DNA from: Larus michahellis
Taxonomy: Eukaryota; Chordata; Aves; Charadriiformes; Laridae
DNA: 64,000 bases
Assembly: GCF_964199755.1 (NCBI RefSeq)
Contig: NC_133906.1
Coordinates: forward strand, 1,736,001 to 1,800,000
Reading direction: 5' to 3'
Part shown: positions 22,028 to 31,999 of the stretch, piece by piece
How the letters are laid out: every line of letters starts with the position of its first letter
Position numbering within the stretch: the first letter of the stretch is position 1
Notes under the pieces: generated by a model
Database searches by the model: none
Told to the model about the DNA's origin: nothing
The model's input: the letters and a program-made list of their open reading frames with translations, nothing else
Translations under genes and position numbers: made by a program

Positions 22028-24469
22028 ATGGCGATCGCAAGGCAAGTGCTTTGTCTCTGTGCTTTCCTCTCCCTGCCGCTCGCTCGCTCCGAGCCCATCC
22101 GCTACTCCGTAGCCGAGGAGGCGGCGAGCGGCTCCGTGGTAGCCAACGTGGCGGAGGACGCGGGGCTGTCCCCGGCGCAGCTGGCGGCTCGCGGCGCCCG
22201 CCTGGCCTCGGAGGACGGCCGGCAGCACTTTCGCTTAGACCCCGCCACCGGCCGGCTCGTCGTGGCCGAGAGGCTGGACCGGGAGGAGCTGTGCGGCCAG
22301 TCCGCTACGTGCACGCTCCCCTTCGAGCTCCTGCTGGCAAACCCGCTGCAGTTCTTTCGGGTGGAGGTGGCCGTGGAGGACATCAATGACCATTCCCCCG
22401 TTTTCCCAGTGGAACGAGTAGTTTTTAAGATCCCGGAAAGGAGCGACCTGGGCTCGCGTTTCCCTCTGGAGGGTGCTCGGGACCTGGATGTTGGCAGCAA
22501 CAGCATCCAGGCTTACAGCATTTCTCCCGAGAACGAGTACTTCAGTGTCTCCTTTGCAAGTCAGATGGAGGAGAACAAATATGTTGAACTGGTCTTGGAG
22601 AAGGCTCTAGACAGAGAGGAGGAGGCAGAGGTGGTTTTCAGTCTCATTGCCATAGACGGGGGCTCTCCTCCCAGGAGTGGGACCACACAAATCCACATTG
22701 TTATTCTAGATGTAAATGACAATTCTCCTGTCTTCACACAGAAGCTGTATGTTGGGCTGGTTTTGGAAAATGCGCCAGAGGGCTCTGTGTTACTCAAAGT
22801 GGTGGCAACTGATCAGGATGTGGGAGTTAACGGGGACATCACGTATGAGTTCAGTGAAGCAGTGGGCCAGAGTAGGTCATTATTTGTGATTGACGCCACG
22901 AGTGGTGAAATTAAACTCGCGATGCCTCTGGACTTTGAGGTGGCAGAGAATCATGAGCTCAGTGTGCGGGCCACGGATGGCGGTGGCCTGTCAGCAATCT
23001 GCAAGGTGTTGGTGGAGGTGGTGGATGTGAACGACAATGCACCTGAGCTGGTGGTCAACTCCTTCAACAGCCCCCTCCCCGAGAACGCATTGCCTGGAAC
23101 AGTGGTTGCCCTCTTTACTGTCAGGGACCGGGATTCTGGTGCAAATGGGAAGATCTCCTGTGCCCTTGAGGACCAGCTATTGTTCTCCCTGCATCTGGCT
23201 TATAAGAACTACTATGAGCTTGTCACCGTCAATGCTCTGGACAGGGAGGAGATGGCACGGCACATCGTCATTTTAACAGCAGCAGACGCAGGGTCACCTC
23301 CTCTCACAACCACCCAGACCTTCACGGTGGACATCTCCGATGTCAACGACAATGCACCTGCCTTCAACCAGACATCATACACGATGTACGTGCATGAGAA
23401 CAATGTCCCCATGGTGCTTGTTGGAGCTGTCAGTGCTGCAGATGCTGATGTGGGGCCCAATGCCAAGGTGACATATTTCCTGGCACCGTCCCAACCCACA
23501 GAGCAGCCTCCCTGCTCCTGCATCTCCGTGAACTCTGACAATGGGCACGTGTTTGTGCTGCGGCCTCTGGACTATGAGCAGGTGAAGCAGATTGATGTCT
23601 TGGTGAGTGCCTCCGATGCGGGATCTCCTCCTCTCAGTGCCAACGTCACCGTCCACCTTGTTGTGGTGGATGAGAATGACAATGCGCCTCTGGTGCTGTA
23701 CCCATCACAGGACAGCGGTCCACCATCCAGCGAGCTGGTGCCTCTATCAGCTGAGGCAGGGTACCTCATCACCAAAGTGGTGGCTGTGGATGCAGACTCG
23801 GGACAGAACTCGTGGCTCTCATACCACCTGCTGAAGGCCACCGAGCCCGGGCTGTTTGTGGTGGGTGCCCAAAGCGGTGAGGTGCGGCTGAAGAGGCCAG
23901 TGACAGAGAGGGACGCTGTGAAGCAGAAGCTTGTTATTGTGGTGCGAGATAATGGGCAGCCACCGCTGTCAGCCACTGCGGCACTGAGTGCACTCCTGCT
24001 CAATGACTTCTCAGACGTGCGCCTACCGCACAGCAGCCTGGCCACAGAGGATGAGAGTGACTCCCTGACAACCTATTTAATCATTTCCTTGACCTTTGTC
24101 TCACTCCTCTTCCTCGCATCCATGACAGCCTTCATCACTCGCAAGGTGTGCAAGAGAAAGGAGCTGAAGGCAGGGCACGTGCTTTATGGTGCTGGCAACT
24201 TGCAGAGCAGCCTGGCTGATGCAGCCACAGCAGGGACCTTGCCGCATGGCTATTGCTATGAGATCAGCCTCACAACGGGCTCTGGCAACAGCGAGTTCAA
24301 GTTCCTGAAGCCCATCCTCCCCAGCCTGCCACCACAGCAGTGCACCACGGTTGGGGGCACCCATGATGAACAGGATTTCCCCCATGGCCCCATTACTGCA
24401 GAGGACATGGCACCAGAGAACCCCGGGACCCTCTCTGCAGAACAGTTCAATAGTCTTTCCTTTAACTAG
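22028..24469 (+). CDS. Beta-type protocadherin 1 of the array, single exon
   Basis: 813 residues, intact. The ATG is in good Kozak context (GAGATGG) and starts signal peptide [20 protein letters not shown]; cleavage near residue 21 gives [12 protein letters not shown]1 spans about 22-126 with the Cx5C loop CGQSATC (89-95) and linker DINDH; EC2 127-235, EC3 236-340, EC4 341-445, EC5 446-555 and EC6 556-665 are joined by DVNDN, DVNDN, DVNDN and DENDN. Sequons lie at N447 and N539. The membrane span is about 682-703. The tail [19 protein letters not shown] and final SLSFN match beta protocadherins, and TAG ends the frame with no donor. EC2 loop 176-184 is acidic (FASQMEENK). Up to about residue 155 it matches gene 2, and beyond about 175 through EC3 it matches gene 5, so it looks like a conversion mosaic. 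Expected role: homophilic neuronal surface recognition. Confidence 0.92.
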   Translation: MAIARQVLCLCAFLSLPLARSEPIRYSVAEEAASGSVVANVAEDAGLSPAQLAARGARLASEDGRQHFRLDPATGRLVVAERLDREELCGQSATCTLPFELLLANPLQFFRVEVAVEDINDHSPVFPVERVVFKIPERSDLGSRFPLEGARDLDVGSNSIQAYSISPENEYFSVSFASQMEENKYVELVLEKALDREEEAEVVFSLIAIDGGSPPRSGTTQIHIVILDVNDNSPVFTQKLYVGLVLENAPEGSVLLKVVATDQDVGVNGDITYEFSEAVGQSRSLFVIDATSGEIKLAMPLDFEVAENHELSVRATDGGGLSAICKVLVEVVDVNDNAPELVVNSFNSPLPENALPGTVVALFTVRDRDSGANGKISCALEDQLLFSLHLAYKNYYELVTVNALDREEMARHIVILTAADAGSPPLTTTQTFTVDISDVNDNAPAFNQTSYTMYVHENNVPMVLVGAVSAADADVGPNAKVTYFLAPSQPTEQPPCSCISVNSDNGHVFVLRPLDYEQVKQIDVLVSASDAGSPPLSANVTVHLVVVDENDNAPLVLYPSQDSGPPSSELVPLSAEAGYLITKVVAVDADSGQNSWLSYHLLKATEPGLFVVGAQSGEVRLKRPVTERDAVKQKLVIVVRDNGQPPLSATAALSALLLNDFSDVRLPHSSLATEDESDSLTTYLIISLTFVSLLFLASMTAFITRKVCKRKELKAGHVLYGAGNLQSSLADAATAGTLPHGYCYEISLTTGSGNSEFKFLKPILPSLPPQQCTTVGGTHDEQDFPHGPITAEDMAPENPGTLSAEQFNSLSFN

Positions 24470-24839
24470 CATGGAGTCAGCACATACAGAGGCTTCATTC
24501 ATGCCTCACGATAGGAAGGGATCCCTGTTACAGCATGTGGCAATGGTTCCTCCCAGGTTAATCTGCATTTGCAATTGGTGTCAGTGATTTCTGCCAAATT
24601 CTATGTCAGAAGAAATTTTGTCTCCCCCTCCAAACAAACAAACAAGCAAACAAACAAACAAAAGGACCTCAAGCCTCCTTCACCCAGGAAATAATATTCT
24701 TCAGCTGTGAAATGCTTTGCGAGTGGGGTTAGGTCCAGGGTCACCAGTCAAGTTCTTGTCTCACTTGCTGTTAGGCAAGCTCCTGGCCCTCTTATTCTGT
24801 GCTGTAACGCAATGGCAAAGTCAGGCAGACAAATCCCAT
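24470..24839. other. 3' flank of gene 1 with CAAA microsatellite
   Basis: Probable 3' UTR, almost identical after all five genes. It holds a CAAA run near 24635-24662 that varies between copies. No exact AATAAA was seen before the LTR, so the transcript end may lie further downstream. Confidence 0.5.
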
Positions 24840-25487
24840 TGTCCTGGTTTCAGGTGGGATAGAGTTAATTTTCTTCCTAGTAGCTGGTAGCCTAGTAGCT
24901 GTGTTTTGGATTTAGCATGAGAATAATGTTGATAACACACTGATGCTTCAGTGGTTGCTAAATCGTGCTTGCACTAAGTCAAGGACATTTCAGCATCCTA
25001 AGCCCTGCCAGTGAGGAGGCTGGAGGTGCATAAGCAGTTGTGAGGGGACAGAGCCAGGACAGCTGACCCAACCTGGCCAAAGGGATAATTCATAGCATAT
25101 GACATCATGCTCTGCATATAAAGTGGTGGGAAGTGGCCGGGCATCTGAGAATGCTACTCAGGAAGAGACTGGGCATCAGTCCTTTGATAGTGAGCAGTTG
25201 TTTTTCATTTGTGTCACTTGTCTTTTCTTGGGTTTTAGTTATCTTTTGGTTGTTGTTGTTGTTGTTATTTTCCTTTAATTATTATTAGCATTAGTATTTG
25301 TTTTGGTATTAGTTTTAGTATTTTAATATTTTATTTCAATTCTTATACTGTTTTCATCTTTACACAAGAGTTTTGTCACTTTTACTCTTCCAGTTCTCTC
25401 CCCCTTCCCACTGTGGGTGAAAGGGAGAGGCAGTGAGTGAATGGCTGTGTGGTGCTTAGCTGCTGACTGGGGTTACACCACGACACA
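24840..25487 (+). mobile_element. Solo LTR, avian ERVL-type, copy 1
   Basis: Fossil solo LTR of about 650 bp starting TGTCCTGGTTTCAG and ending near CACGACACA, the layout of a widespread avian ERVL-type LTR with a TATA-like box midway and a TTG/ATT-rich 3' half. No internal retroviral region is present. Related LTRs sit at the same place after all five genes, so the insertion predates the gene duplications. Closest to copy 5. Confidence 0.8.
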
Positions 25488-25763
25488 CACGCTCACAGAA
25501 ATGCATGTAGTTGTCCACCCGGGTCAGAAAAGCAAGGAAATTGTGAGTACTGTGTTACTGTGTGGTGCAAGCAAGGGACTCTTTCTTCTCGGGGTGCTGG
25601 ATGGCTCTGTCTGAGATGTGTGGGCTCTGTCTGTTTTTCCGTCTGGTCTCAATGTCTGTCTGGACAGCCGTTGTGTGCCTGCCTATGCTGCAATAGTGCT
25701 TCCCAGTGAAGCAGGGAGTTGCTGCCATCCAGACGCTCTGATCAGGCAAGAAGGGTATTTTCA

Positions 25764-27600
25764 ACCATCACCCACAGATCCCTTTCTGCAGGGCTGCTCT
25801 CCAGCCACTCCTCTCCCAATGTATATACATACCCAGTACTACTCTATTCCAGGTGCAGAATCTGGCCTTTGGACTTGTTAAATGTCATGCCGTTGATGAT
25901 TGCCCAATGCTCCAATCCATCTAGATCCCTCTGCAAGGCGTCTTTTTCCTTCAGAGAGTGAGCAGCACCTTCCTGTTTGGTATCATTAGCAAAGTTGCTA
26001 ATGGTACCTTCAACTCCTGCACCCAGAGCAGTGAAAATAGTATTGAACAGGACTAGGCCTAGAATTGAACCCTGAGGAACACCGCTGGTGACGTGTCACC
26101 CGCCAGACGTTGCTCCCCTATTCACTGCAACCCTTAGAGCTCTGCCCTTCAGCTGGTTCTTCACCCCGCTGACAGTGAACGTGCTCATCTCACAGTTGAA
26201 CAACGTGTCCAGAAGAATTCTCCGAGGGATGATATCTACAGTCACACAAGAATCCAGAAAAACTACATCCACAGCCTTGCTTCATGCACAGGGCAGGTGA
26301 CCTTATAATAGAAGAGTGTGGACCTGTTGGAGTGAGTCCGGAGGAGGGCCATGAGGATGACCAGAGCACTGGAGCACCTTTCCTATGAAGAGAGACTGAG
26401 AGAGTTGGGGTTGTTCAGCGTGGAGAGGAGAAGGCTTCAGGGAGACCTTATAGAAGCCTTCCAGTATGTAAAGGAGGCCTCCAGCAAAGATGGGAAGGGA
26501 CTCTTTATTAAGGAGTGTAGCAATAGGAAAAAGGGGAATGGTTTTAAACTGAAAGAGGGGAGATATAGATTAGATATTAGGAAGAAATTCTTTACTGTGA
26601 GGGCGATGAGACACTGGAACGGGTTTCCCAGGGAAGTTGTGGATACCCCTTCCCTGTAAGTTTTCAAGACCAGGCTGGATGGGGCTTTGAGCAACCTGGT
26701 CTAGTGGGAGGTGTCCCTGCCCATGGCAGGAGTGGTGGATCTAGGTGATCTTTAAGGTGCCTTCGAAATCAAACCATTCTATGATTTTATGACATCAAAT
26801 TAATTAAAGAGGACTTTCCCTTGGTGAATCCATGTTGACTGCACCTGATGATTGCATTGTTCTTTCAATGCTTTTCAGTAGTACTCAGTATCATCTTTAA
26901 TCTATAATTTTCCCAGGGTCTGAGGTTGGACTAACAGGTCAGTAGTTTCCTGGGTCTTCCCTCTTGCCCTTCTTGTAAATTGGAAGAACATTGTCTAGCT
27001 TCCAGTCAGCGGGACCCCCTCCCCAGTCTCGCAAGGCCTCTGGCAGCTGATCAAGTGGTGTCTTGCTGTAACATGAACTAGCTCCTTCAGTAATCTGGGA
27101 CAAATCCCATCAGGCGCCATGGACTTGTGAACATTCCGCTGATGCATCCAATCCCTGACAATTTCTGTGTCCACCAATGGAAAGTCACTGTTCCTGCATT
27201 CGTGGTCCTCTGACTCAGTGGACTGGGCAGCCCAATGTTCATTTGCAGTATTAAAGACTGAGGGAAGAAAAGCATTGAATGCCTCCTCTTCTTCTTCATC
27301 CCTGTCGGTCAGGTTACTGTCTTCAACAAGTATCAGTCTCATGTTTTCTTTAGACCTCCTCTTGATATTGACATACTTTAAAAAGCCTTGCTTGTTGTCT
27401 GACACAACGCTGGCCAGTTTCCACTCTAATAGTGCTTTGTGCATTCATGTCTTCTCCCTGCATAAACAAACCTCAGATCTGCAGTCTTCCTGCAAAGCCT
27501 GACCTTGCTTCCCGAGATCACACAATTTCTTTTTCCTCTTGAGCTCGAGGAGGAGTTCCCTGTTTGGCCAAGCTGCTCTTCTGCCCTGTTTGCTTGACTG
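25764..27600 (-). mobile_element. CR1 LINE on the minus strand, copy 1
   Basis: Reading the minus strand gives CR1 ORF2: GFLKYVNIKRRSKENMRL, AFLPSVFNT and NVHKSMAPDGICPRLLKEL (start of the reverse transcriptase), then the later RT region and QRDLDxLEHW-like sequence toward 25764. The CR1 3' end is missing here but present in the copies after genes 2, 3 and 4. It is interrupted by a second CR1 inserted in the opposite orientation. Many stops; inactive. Confidence 0.85.
26321..26793 (+). mobile_element. Nested CR1 3' end inside the minus-strand CR1, copy 1
   Basis: Plus-strand CR1 3' fragment encoding [30 protein letters not shown] and RHWNGFPREVVDTPSL, closing in ATTCTATGATTTTATGA. The host CR1 continues on both sides (GTGACCTTATAATAGAAG before, GACTTTCCCTTGGTGAATCC after), so the nesting is direct. 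The same nested insertion occurs in all five spacers and therefore predates the array. Confidence 0.88.
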
Positions 27601-28782
27601 TTGACACAGTGGAATTGCTTGCTTGTAGACTGTAACTGTTCAGAGTTGTGAAAACATGCTCATTGCCTTTGGGTGCATTGTAAGGAAACTGCACAGGTTG
27701 CTTCAAAGGACTTTGTCTGAAGGTAGAATTGAGGTGAACCTGGAAAAATCCCATTGAGTTTTCTCTGATCATTGTTCCTGAGTTCAGAGGCTTCTTGATG
27801 GGAGGGGAAATCTGTCCCACCAGGATTTCCTGGGTTTGTGTTAGAGCATTTGCATTCTCCTTTTTGCCCTTTCTCCTTCTACTTTGTGAACTGTGTTTGA
27901 GCATTGTCTTACCTCTTCCCCTTAAGAAGGACTGTCACTCCATGTAGAATATTGGATTCTTTAAAAGAAGGCTGTTTGAATGTTTGAATGGCACAGAATA
28001 TTTGGAAACGTGACGTTGTGTTGTGCTGCAGTTATTAATTGTAAAGCAGGATACCCTTGAGTGTAAAAATGAAATAAAGAGAACACCTGAATGCCTTGTG
28101 TGGAGACAGTAGTCTTTGTTGAGTTGTTTGTTGGTTTTTTTTTTTCTGGGGAAGCTCTGTCAAAGTTTTTCCAAAGGTTGTGAGCTTTTTTCTCATTTTT
28201 GTCCCTTGGCTGATGTAAAGTTGAGCAGGTACATTTCTTCAGTTTGGCAATGAGGCCTGTATCGCATTGAGTGAAATTGTGGGGAGCACGGCTTTGCTGA
28301 CAGACCTGTATGGGTCTTCTGAGCACTGAGTTGCTGGTTGCTACAGGGCCCAGTTAGACCCAGTCAGCAGAAACTGGCCCCCACCCTAACAGGGACCGTG
28401 GGTATGCAAAGGCCTCTGCAAAGCAGTGAGGTTGCGGATAGTGACCTATCCCACTCTTCCTAGAGTGCCAGCTGCAGAGGGCAACTGGGAAGGCTTTGAG
28501 CACAAAGTATTCTGATTCCAAATGTTTTGATGGATGACAGCATACATGTTGCTTTGGAGAAGTCTTTCGGGGAGTCCCAGGAGGTTGGGAATTGGTGGAT
28601 GAAGAACTACTACCAGGGATACGGTTCACTCTCAGGAAACGCAGAGCACTACAGGCATCTGCTCCACAAAGGCCTCAAGAAAAGGATAAGGCCTGAGGAC
28701 AGGCCACTGTAGTGATGCTGACCAGAAGACAGTTGTAGAGCGAGGGGTGAATGATATACTCTCCAGCTAACCTGAGAGGAAA
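27601..28782. other. Unassigned repeated spacer segment, type A copy 1
   Basis: Present after every gene of the array in related form, but not matched to any family I recognise. Near 28060-28085 it holds AAAAATGAAATAAAGAGAAC, which contains AATAAA on the plus strand. A 61-codon plus-strand frame (28527-28712) recurs identically at 46067 but is disrupted in the type B spacers, so it is not called as a gene. Confidence 0.4.
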
Positions 28783-29110
28783 CATAGAATCGTTTGGTTT
28801 GGAAGAAATCCTTGAGACCATTGAGTCCTACCGTTAAGCAAACACTACCAAGTCCACCACTAAACCCTGTCCCTCAGCACCACATCCAGGGACGGCAGAC
28901 ACTTCCTTTGGCAGCCCGTGTTAATGCTTGGCAATCCTTTTGATGAAGAAATTGTTCATAATATCCAGTCTAAACTTCCCCTGTCACAACTTGGGGCCAT
29001 TTCCTCTCATCCTATCACTTCATACTTGGGAAAAGAAACCAACACCTACCTCCTTAAATGTTTGAGGCATAGGCCTGTGCTGTCCTGTGCTGTGTTGTGT
29101 GGCACAAATC
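28783..29110 (-). mobile_element. CR1 3' end, minus strand, type A copy 1
   Basis: The sequence GTTTGGTTTGGAAGAAATCC, then CCACTAAACCCTGTCCCT, then CTTTTGATGAAGAAATTGTT, is the reverse complement of a CR1 3' end. It is homologous to the shorter CR1 tail that touches the promoters of genes 3 and 5. Confidence 0.82.
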
Positions 29111-29719
29111 CTTTGGTGGGAAGATAAACTCAGCTCATTGTAATCGCAGAGGCTGCAGGCAAGTCCTGCTTGGTACTGGATAGAAAGCCACCTGCAAGCA
29201 AGAAGTCCACCTGCCAAAGTCTTTTACTGCAGCTGTAGAAACAATCAATAGAATTGCTTTCTTGCAGGGAAGTCCTAAGATGGCTTGAATGACTGAAACA
29301 GGGACACTCCGTCTTTTCTATGACCAGGGTCTGCACAGCATGTTGTGCATGGCTGCAGTTCTTTCATGAAGCTCCTCTGCTCAGGGTTCTCCACATCTAC
29401 CCTTCCAGTAGGGTGATCTATAATAGAGAGAGTTGTGAATGACACTTTAGAGAGTGGGCGTGTTTCTCTTGCTGAGATCACAAGGAACCAGCAGCTCCTG
29501 GTGTAAAAGTGCTGGTTCTCGGGTCGTTCCAGGTCGAAGGTCCAGGTGTCTGATGCAGTTCATAACCGGATGGTTTCTTACAGTTTGTGACCTATGAAAG
29601 GGGACATGGCGTTTCCTGCATTGGAGGGCCAGCACACACGGCTGAGCTTTCCCAAGGGGCTCTTTGCAGGTGCCCTTTAGGAAGGAAAACTTCTAGGCCA
29701 GGTAATAGACAGCCCTAGC
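29111..29719. other. Unassigned spacer segment between two CR1 pieces
   Basis: About 600 bp found only in the type A spacers (here and near 46651-47259), nearly identical between the two. No coding motif or known repeat was recognised. Confidence 0.4.
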
Positions 29720-30943
29720 AGAGGGGAGGCTTTTAACCCCCTGGAAACTGCTTTCAGGGACAAGGGAGCACAAGAGAGCTGGCAGATGTTTAAGGATGCT
29801 TTCCACAGAGTGCAAGAGCTCTTGATCCCCACATGTAAGAAATGAGGGAAGGAAGGCAAGACACCAGCATGGCTGAGTAAAGACCTGCTTGTCAGACTAA
29901 AGGGCAAGAAGGAAACGCACAGTCAGTGTACAGGGACCTTGCCCAGTTTTGTAGGGATGCGGTCAGGAAGACCAAGGTGTGGCTGAAGCTGAACACAAAG
30001 TACAACAAGAAGGGCTTCTAGCGGTATGTCAGACAGAAAAGGAGGGTCAAAGAAAGTGTACCTCCGCTGATGAACATGAGTGGCAAACTGGTAACAACAG
30101 GCAAGGAGAAGGCTGAGGCAGTCAGCAACTTTTTTTGCTTCAGTTTTCACTGTCAATCTCTCTTCCCACACTTCTCGAGTGGATGGATCTGAAGGCAGGG
30201 ACCGGGGGAGCAAAGTCCCTCACGCTGTAAGAGAAGATCAGACCACCTGAGAAACCTGAACATAGAGAAGTCTCTGGGACCTGAGAAGGTGCCTTCCGGA
30301 GTCCTGAGGGAATTGGCTGATGTGGTTGCTAAGCCACTCTACATGATATTTGAAATGTCATGGCAGTGAGGTGAAGTCCCTGGTGACTTGAAAAGGGAAA
30401 CATTACACCCATTTTTAAAAAGAGTAGAAAGGTGGACCCTGGGAAGTACCAACTTGTCATCCTCCCCTCTGTGACTGGGAACATGATGGAACAGATCTTC
30501 CTAGAAATTATGCTAAGGCACATGGAGGGCAGAGATGCGCGTCAAGACAGCCAGCATGGTTTCACCAACGTCGTCTTGCCTAACTGACCTAGTGATGTGG
30601 GTCAACTTATAGGACGGAATGACTGTATGAGAGGACAAGGGAGGACTGGACTTCTGTAAGGCCTTTGTCACGGTTCCCCACAACATACCTCTCTCTAAGT
30701 TTGGACACATGGATTTCACGGATGGAGTATTTGGTGGGTAAGGAATTGTCTGGATGGTCCTATCCACAGAGTCATGGTCAAGTCTCAATGTCTGGATGGA
30801 GATGAGTGGAGAGTGGTGTCCCTCAGGGGTCCATATGGGGACAAGTCCTGTTTGACACCTTCATCAACGACACAGTGGGATCAAGTGCACTCCCAGCACG
30901 GTTGCAAATGGCACCAGGCTGAGTGGTACGGCTGACACGCCTG
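29720..30943 (+). mobile_element. CR1 LINE, plus strand, cut at a duplication junction (copy 1)
   Basis: Plus-strand CR1 ORF2 in broken frames: RVKESVPPLMNMSGKLVTTG, then [20 protein letters not shown], then SQHGFTN-like and SVWPQ-like RT motifs. It is a different CR1 subfamily and orientation from the 25764-27600 copy. It does not reach its own 3' end; at about 30943 it passes into protocadherin coding sequence, which marks the junction of a tandem duplication. Stops and frameshifts make it inactive. Confidence 0.85.
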
Positions 30944-31286
30944 CAAGGCGAGACTCCGGGCATGACTTTTGCCTCCCTCGGCCCGCTGCTACGCTGACAG
31001 CGACTTCACCGCCAACAGCGTGGACGTGGCTGGCCCGGGCACTCTGTGGCCGGCCGAGTGCTACGAAGTGTGCCTGAGCAGCGGCTCGGGGAGGAGGCAG
31101 TTCCAGTTCCTGAGGCCCGTCCTGTGCAGCCCGCAAAGCAGCGTTGCAGCAGGGCCGGGAAAGAAGAACGAAGAACCCCTGTGCAGCTGGCAGGCCGCGG
31201 GCGAGAGGGAAGGCGAGGCGGGGAGCACGGCCCCTCTGCCCGTTCAGCCGCCGGACTGGCCGGACGACAGGCGCGTCCATGCGTGA
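30944..31286 (+). pseudogene. 3' end fragment of the broken protocadherin, copy 1
   Basis: Near-identical copy of 20924-21263: the cytoplasmic coding end with VDVAGPGTLWPAECYEVCLS, RQFQFLRPVL and the final PPDWPDDRRVHA and TGA (31284-31286). It starts abruptly at the CR1 junction, so it has no signal peptide, ectodomain or membrane span. It was carried along as the left end of the duplicated unit. Minor differences from the parent include an insertion giving GKKNEEP where the parent has GKGEEP. Confidence 0.88.
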
Positions 31287-31999
31287 GCCTTGTTGAAACC
31301 CGCCTGCCTTCCCCGTCCTCAGCCCGAGACTCCTGAGTAGATGTAGTGCCGTGCTGGGCTGTTACCTGTGTGCTGCCCCTGCGGGCGTTTCTGCCGGGCT
31401 TCCCGGGCCGGGGAATGCGGCTCGATCCCTCCGGGCTGAGACTCCGCCCCACGGTGCTGCGGGAAATGCCCTGCCCCTCTCTCGACGCCGTGTTCCTGGA
31501 AGTGCAGGGAGCGGCCGTCCGGAAGCCATGAGAGCCCACTTGCCGGAGGGCAACGGGCACCGTGGAAAGAGACGGGGAAGCTGCCGGCGCGGGCGACCGG
31601 CCGGAGCCGCGCGTGTGCGCGCGGGCCCGTGTGCCGGTGCGAGGCGGCAGCGCGGGCAGCGGGCGGCGGCGGGCGCAGTCCCGCCGCGGGCCGCAGGGTG
31701 GTGCTCCCGCCCAAGGCGGCGCCGAGCGGCTGCGGGCGGGGAGGCGGCCCAGCCCAACCAGCCGCTACACAGCCCAGCACAGCCCAGCCCAGCCAAGCCG
31801 GGCAACGGCGGCGAGCGGCGGCGAGCGGTGCCCCGTGCCAGCGGCTGCCGGGCCAGGGCGGCCGCGCTCCGTGCCGGCATCCGGAGTCGGCGAGAGGGAG
31901 GCCGCCCGACCGCCGCCCCGCCGCGCTGCTGCCGGGCGCCGCTCTCCGCGGAGGAGTGCGCGGGCGATCCGCGAGACGGAGGCTGTCCGCCGGCCCGAG
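31287..31999 (+). promoter_or_regulatory. CpG-rich promoter region of gene 2
   Basis: Homologue of the gene 1 promoter region, starting just after the duplicated protocadherin stop. About 80 bp shorter in its middle, around 31570-31620, where gene 1 has extra sequence, and with fewer GAGCCGAACC-like units. GCCGCTCTCCGCGG lies at about 31938, close to the ATG. Confidence 0.5.

Larger units (their letters stand above)
20924..30943 (+). repeat. About 10.0 kb tandem duplication unit (first copy)
   Basis: The left edge lies in the broken gene's cytoplasmic coding part and the right edge in a CR1 copy. At 30943/30944 CR1 sequence passes directly into a second copy of 20924 onward (CAAGGCGAGACTCCGGGC against CCAAGGCTCGCCTCCGGGC). 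The offset of 10020 bp fits the 9972 bp distance between the ATGs of genes 1 and 2. This is the clearest read-out of how the array began to grow. Confidence 0.7.

Noticed and set aside
28527-28712. 61-codon frame repeated at 46067-46252
   Set aside because: Identity reflects recent duplication of the spacer; the homologous segments in type B spacers do not keep the frame.
29720-30943. Possible host gene with [11 protein letters not shown]-like motifs
   Set aside because: The motifs are those of CR1 reverse transcriptase, and the frames are broken.
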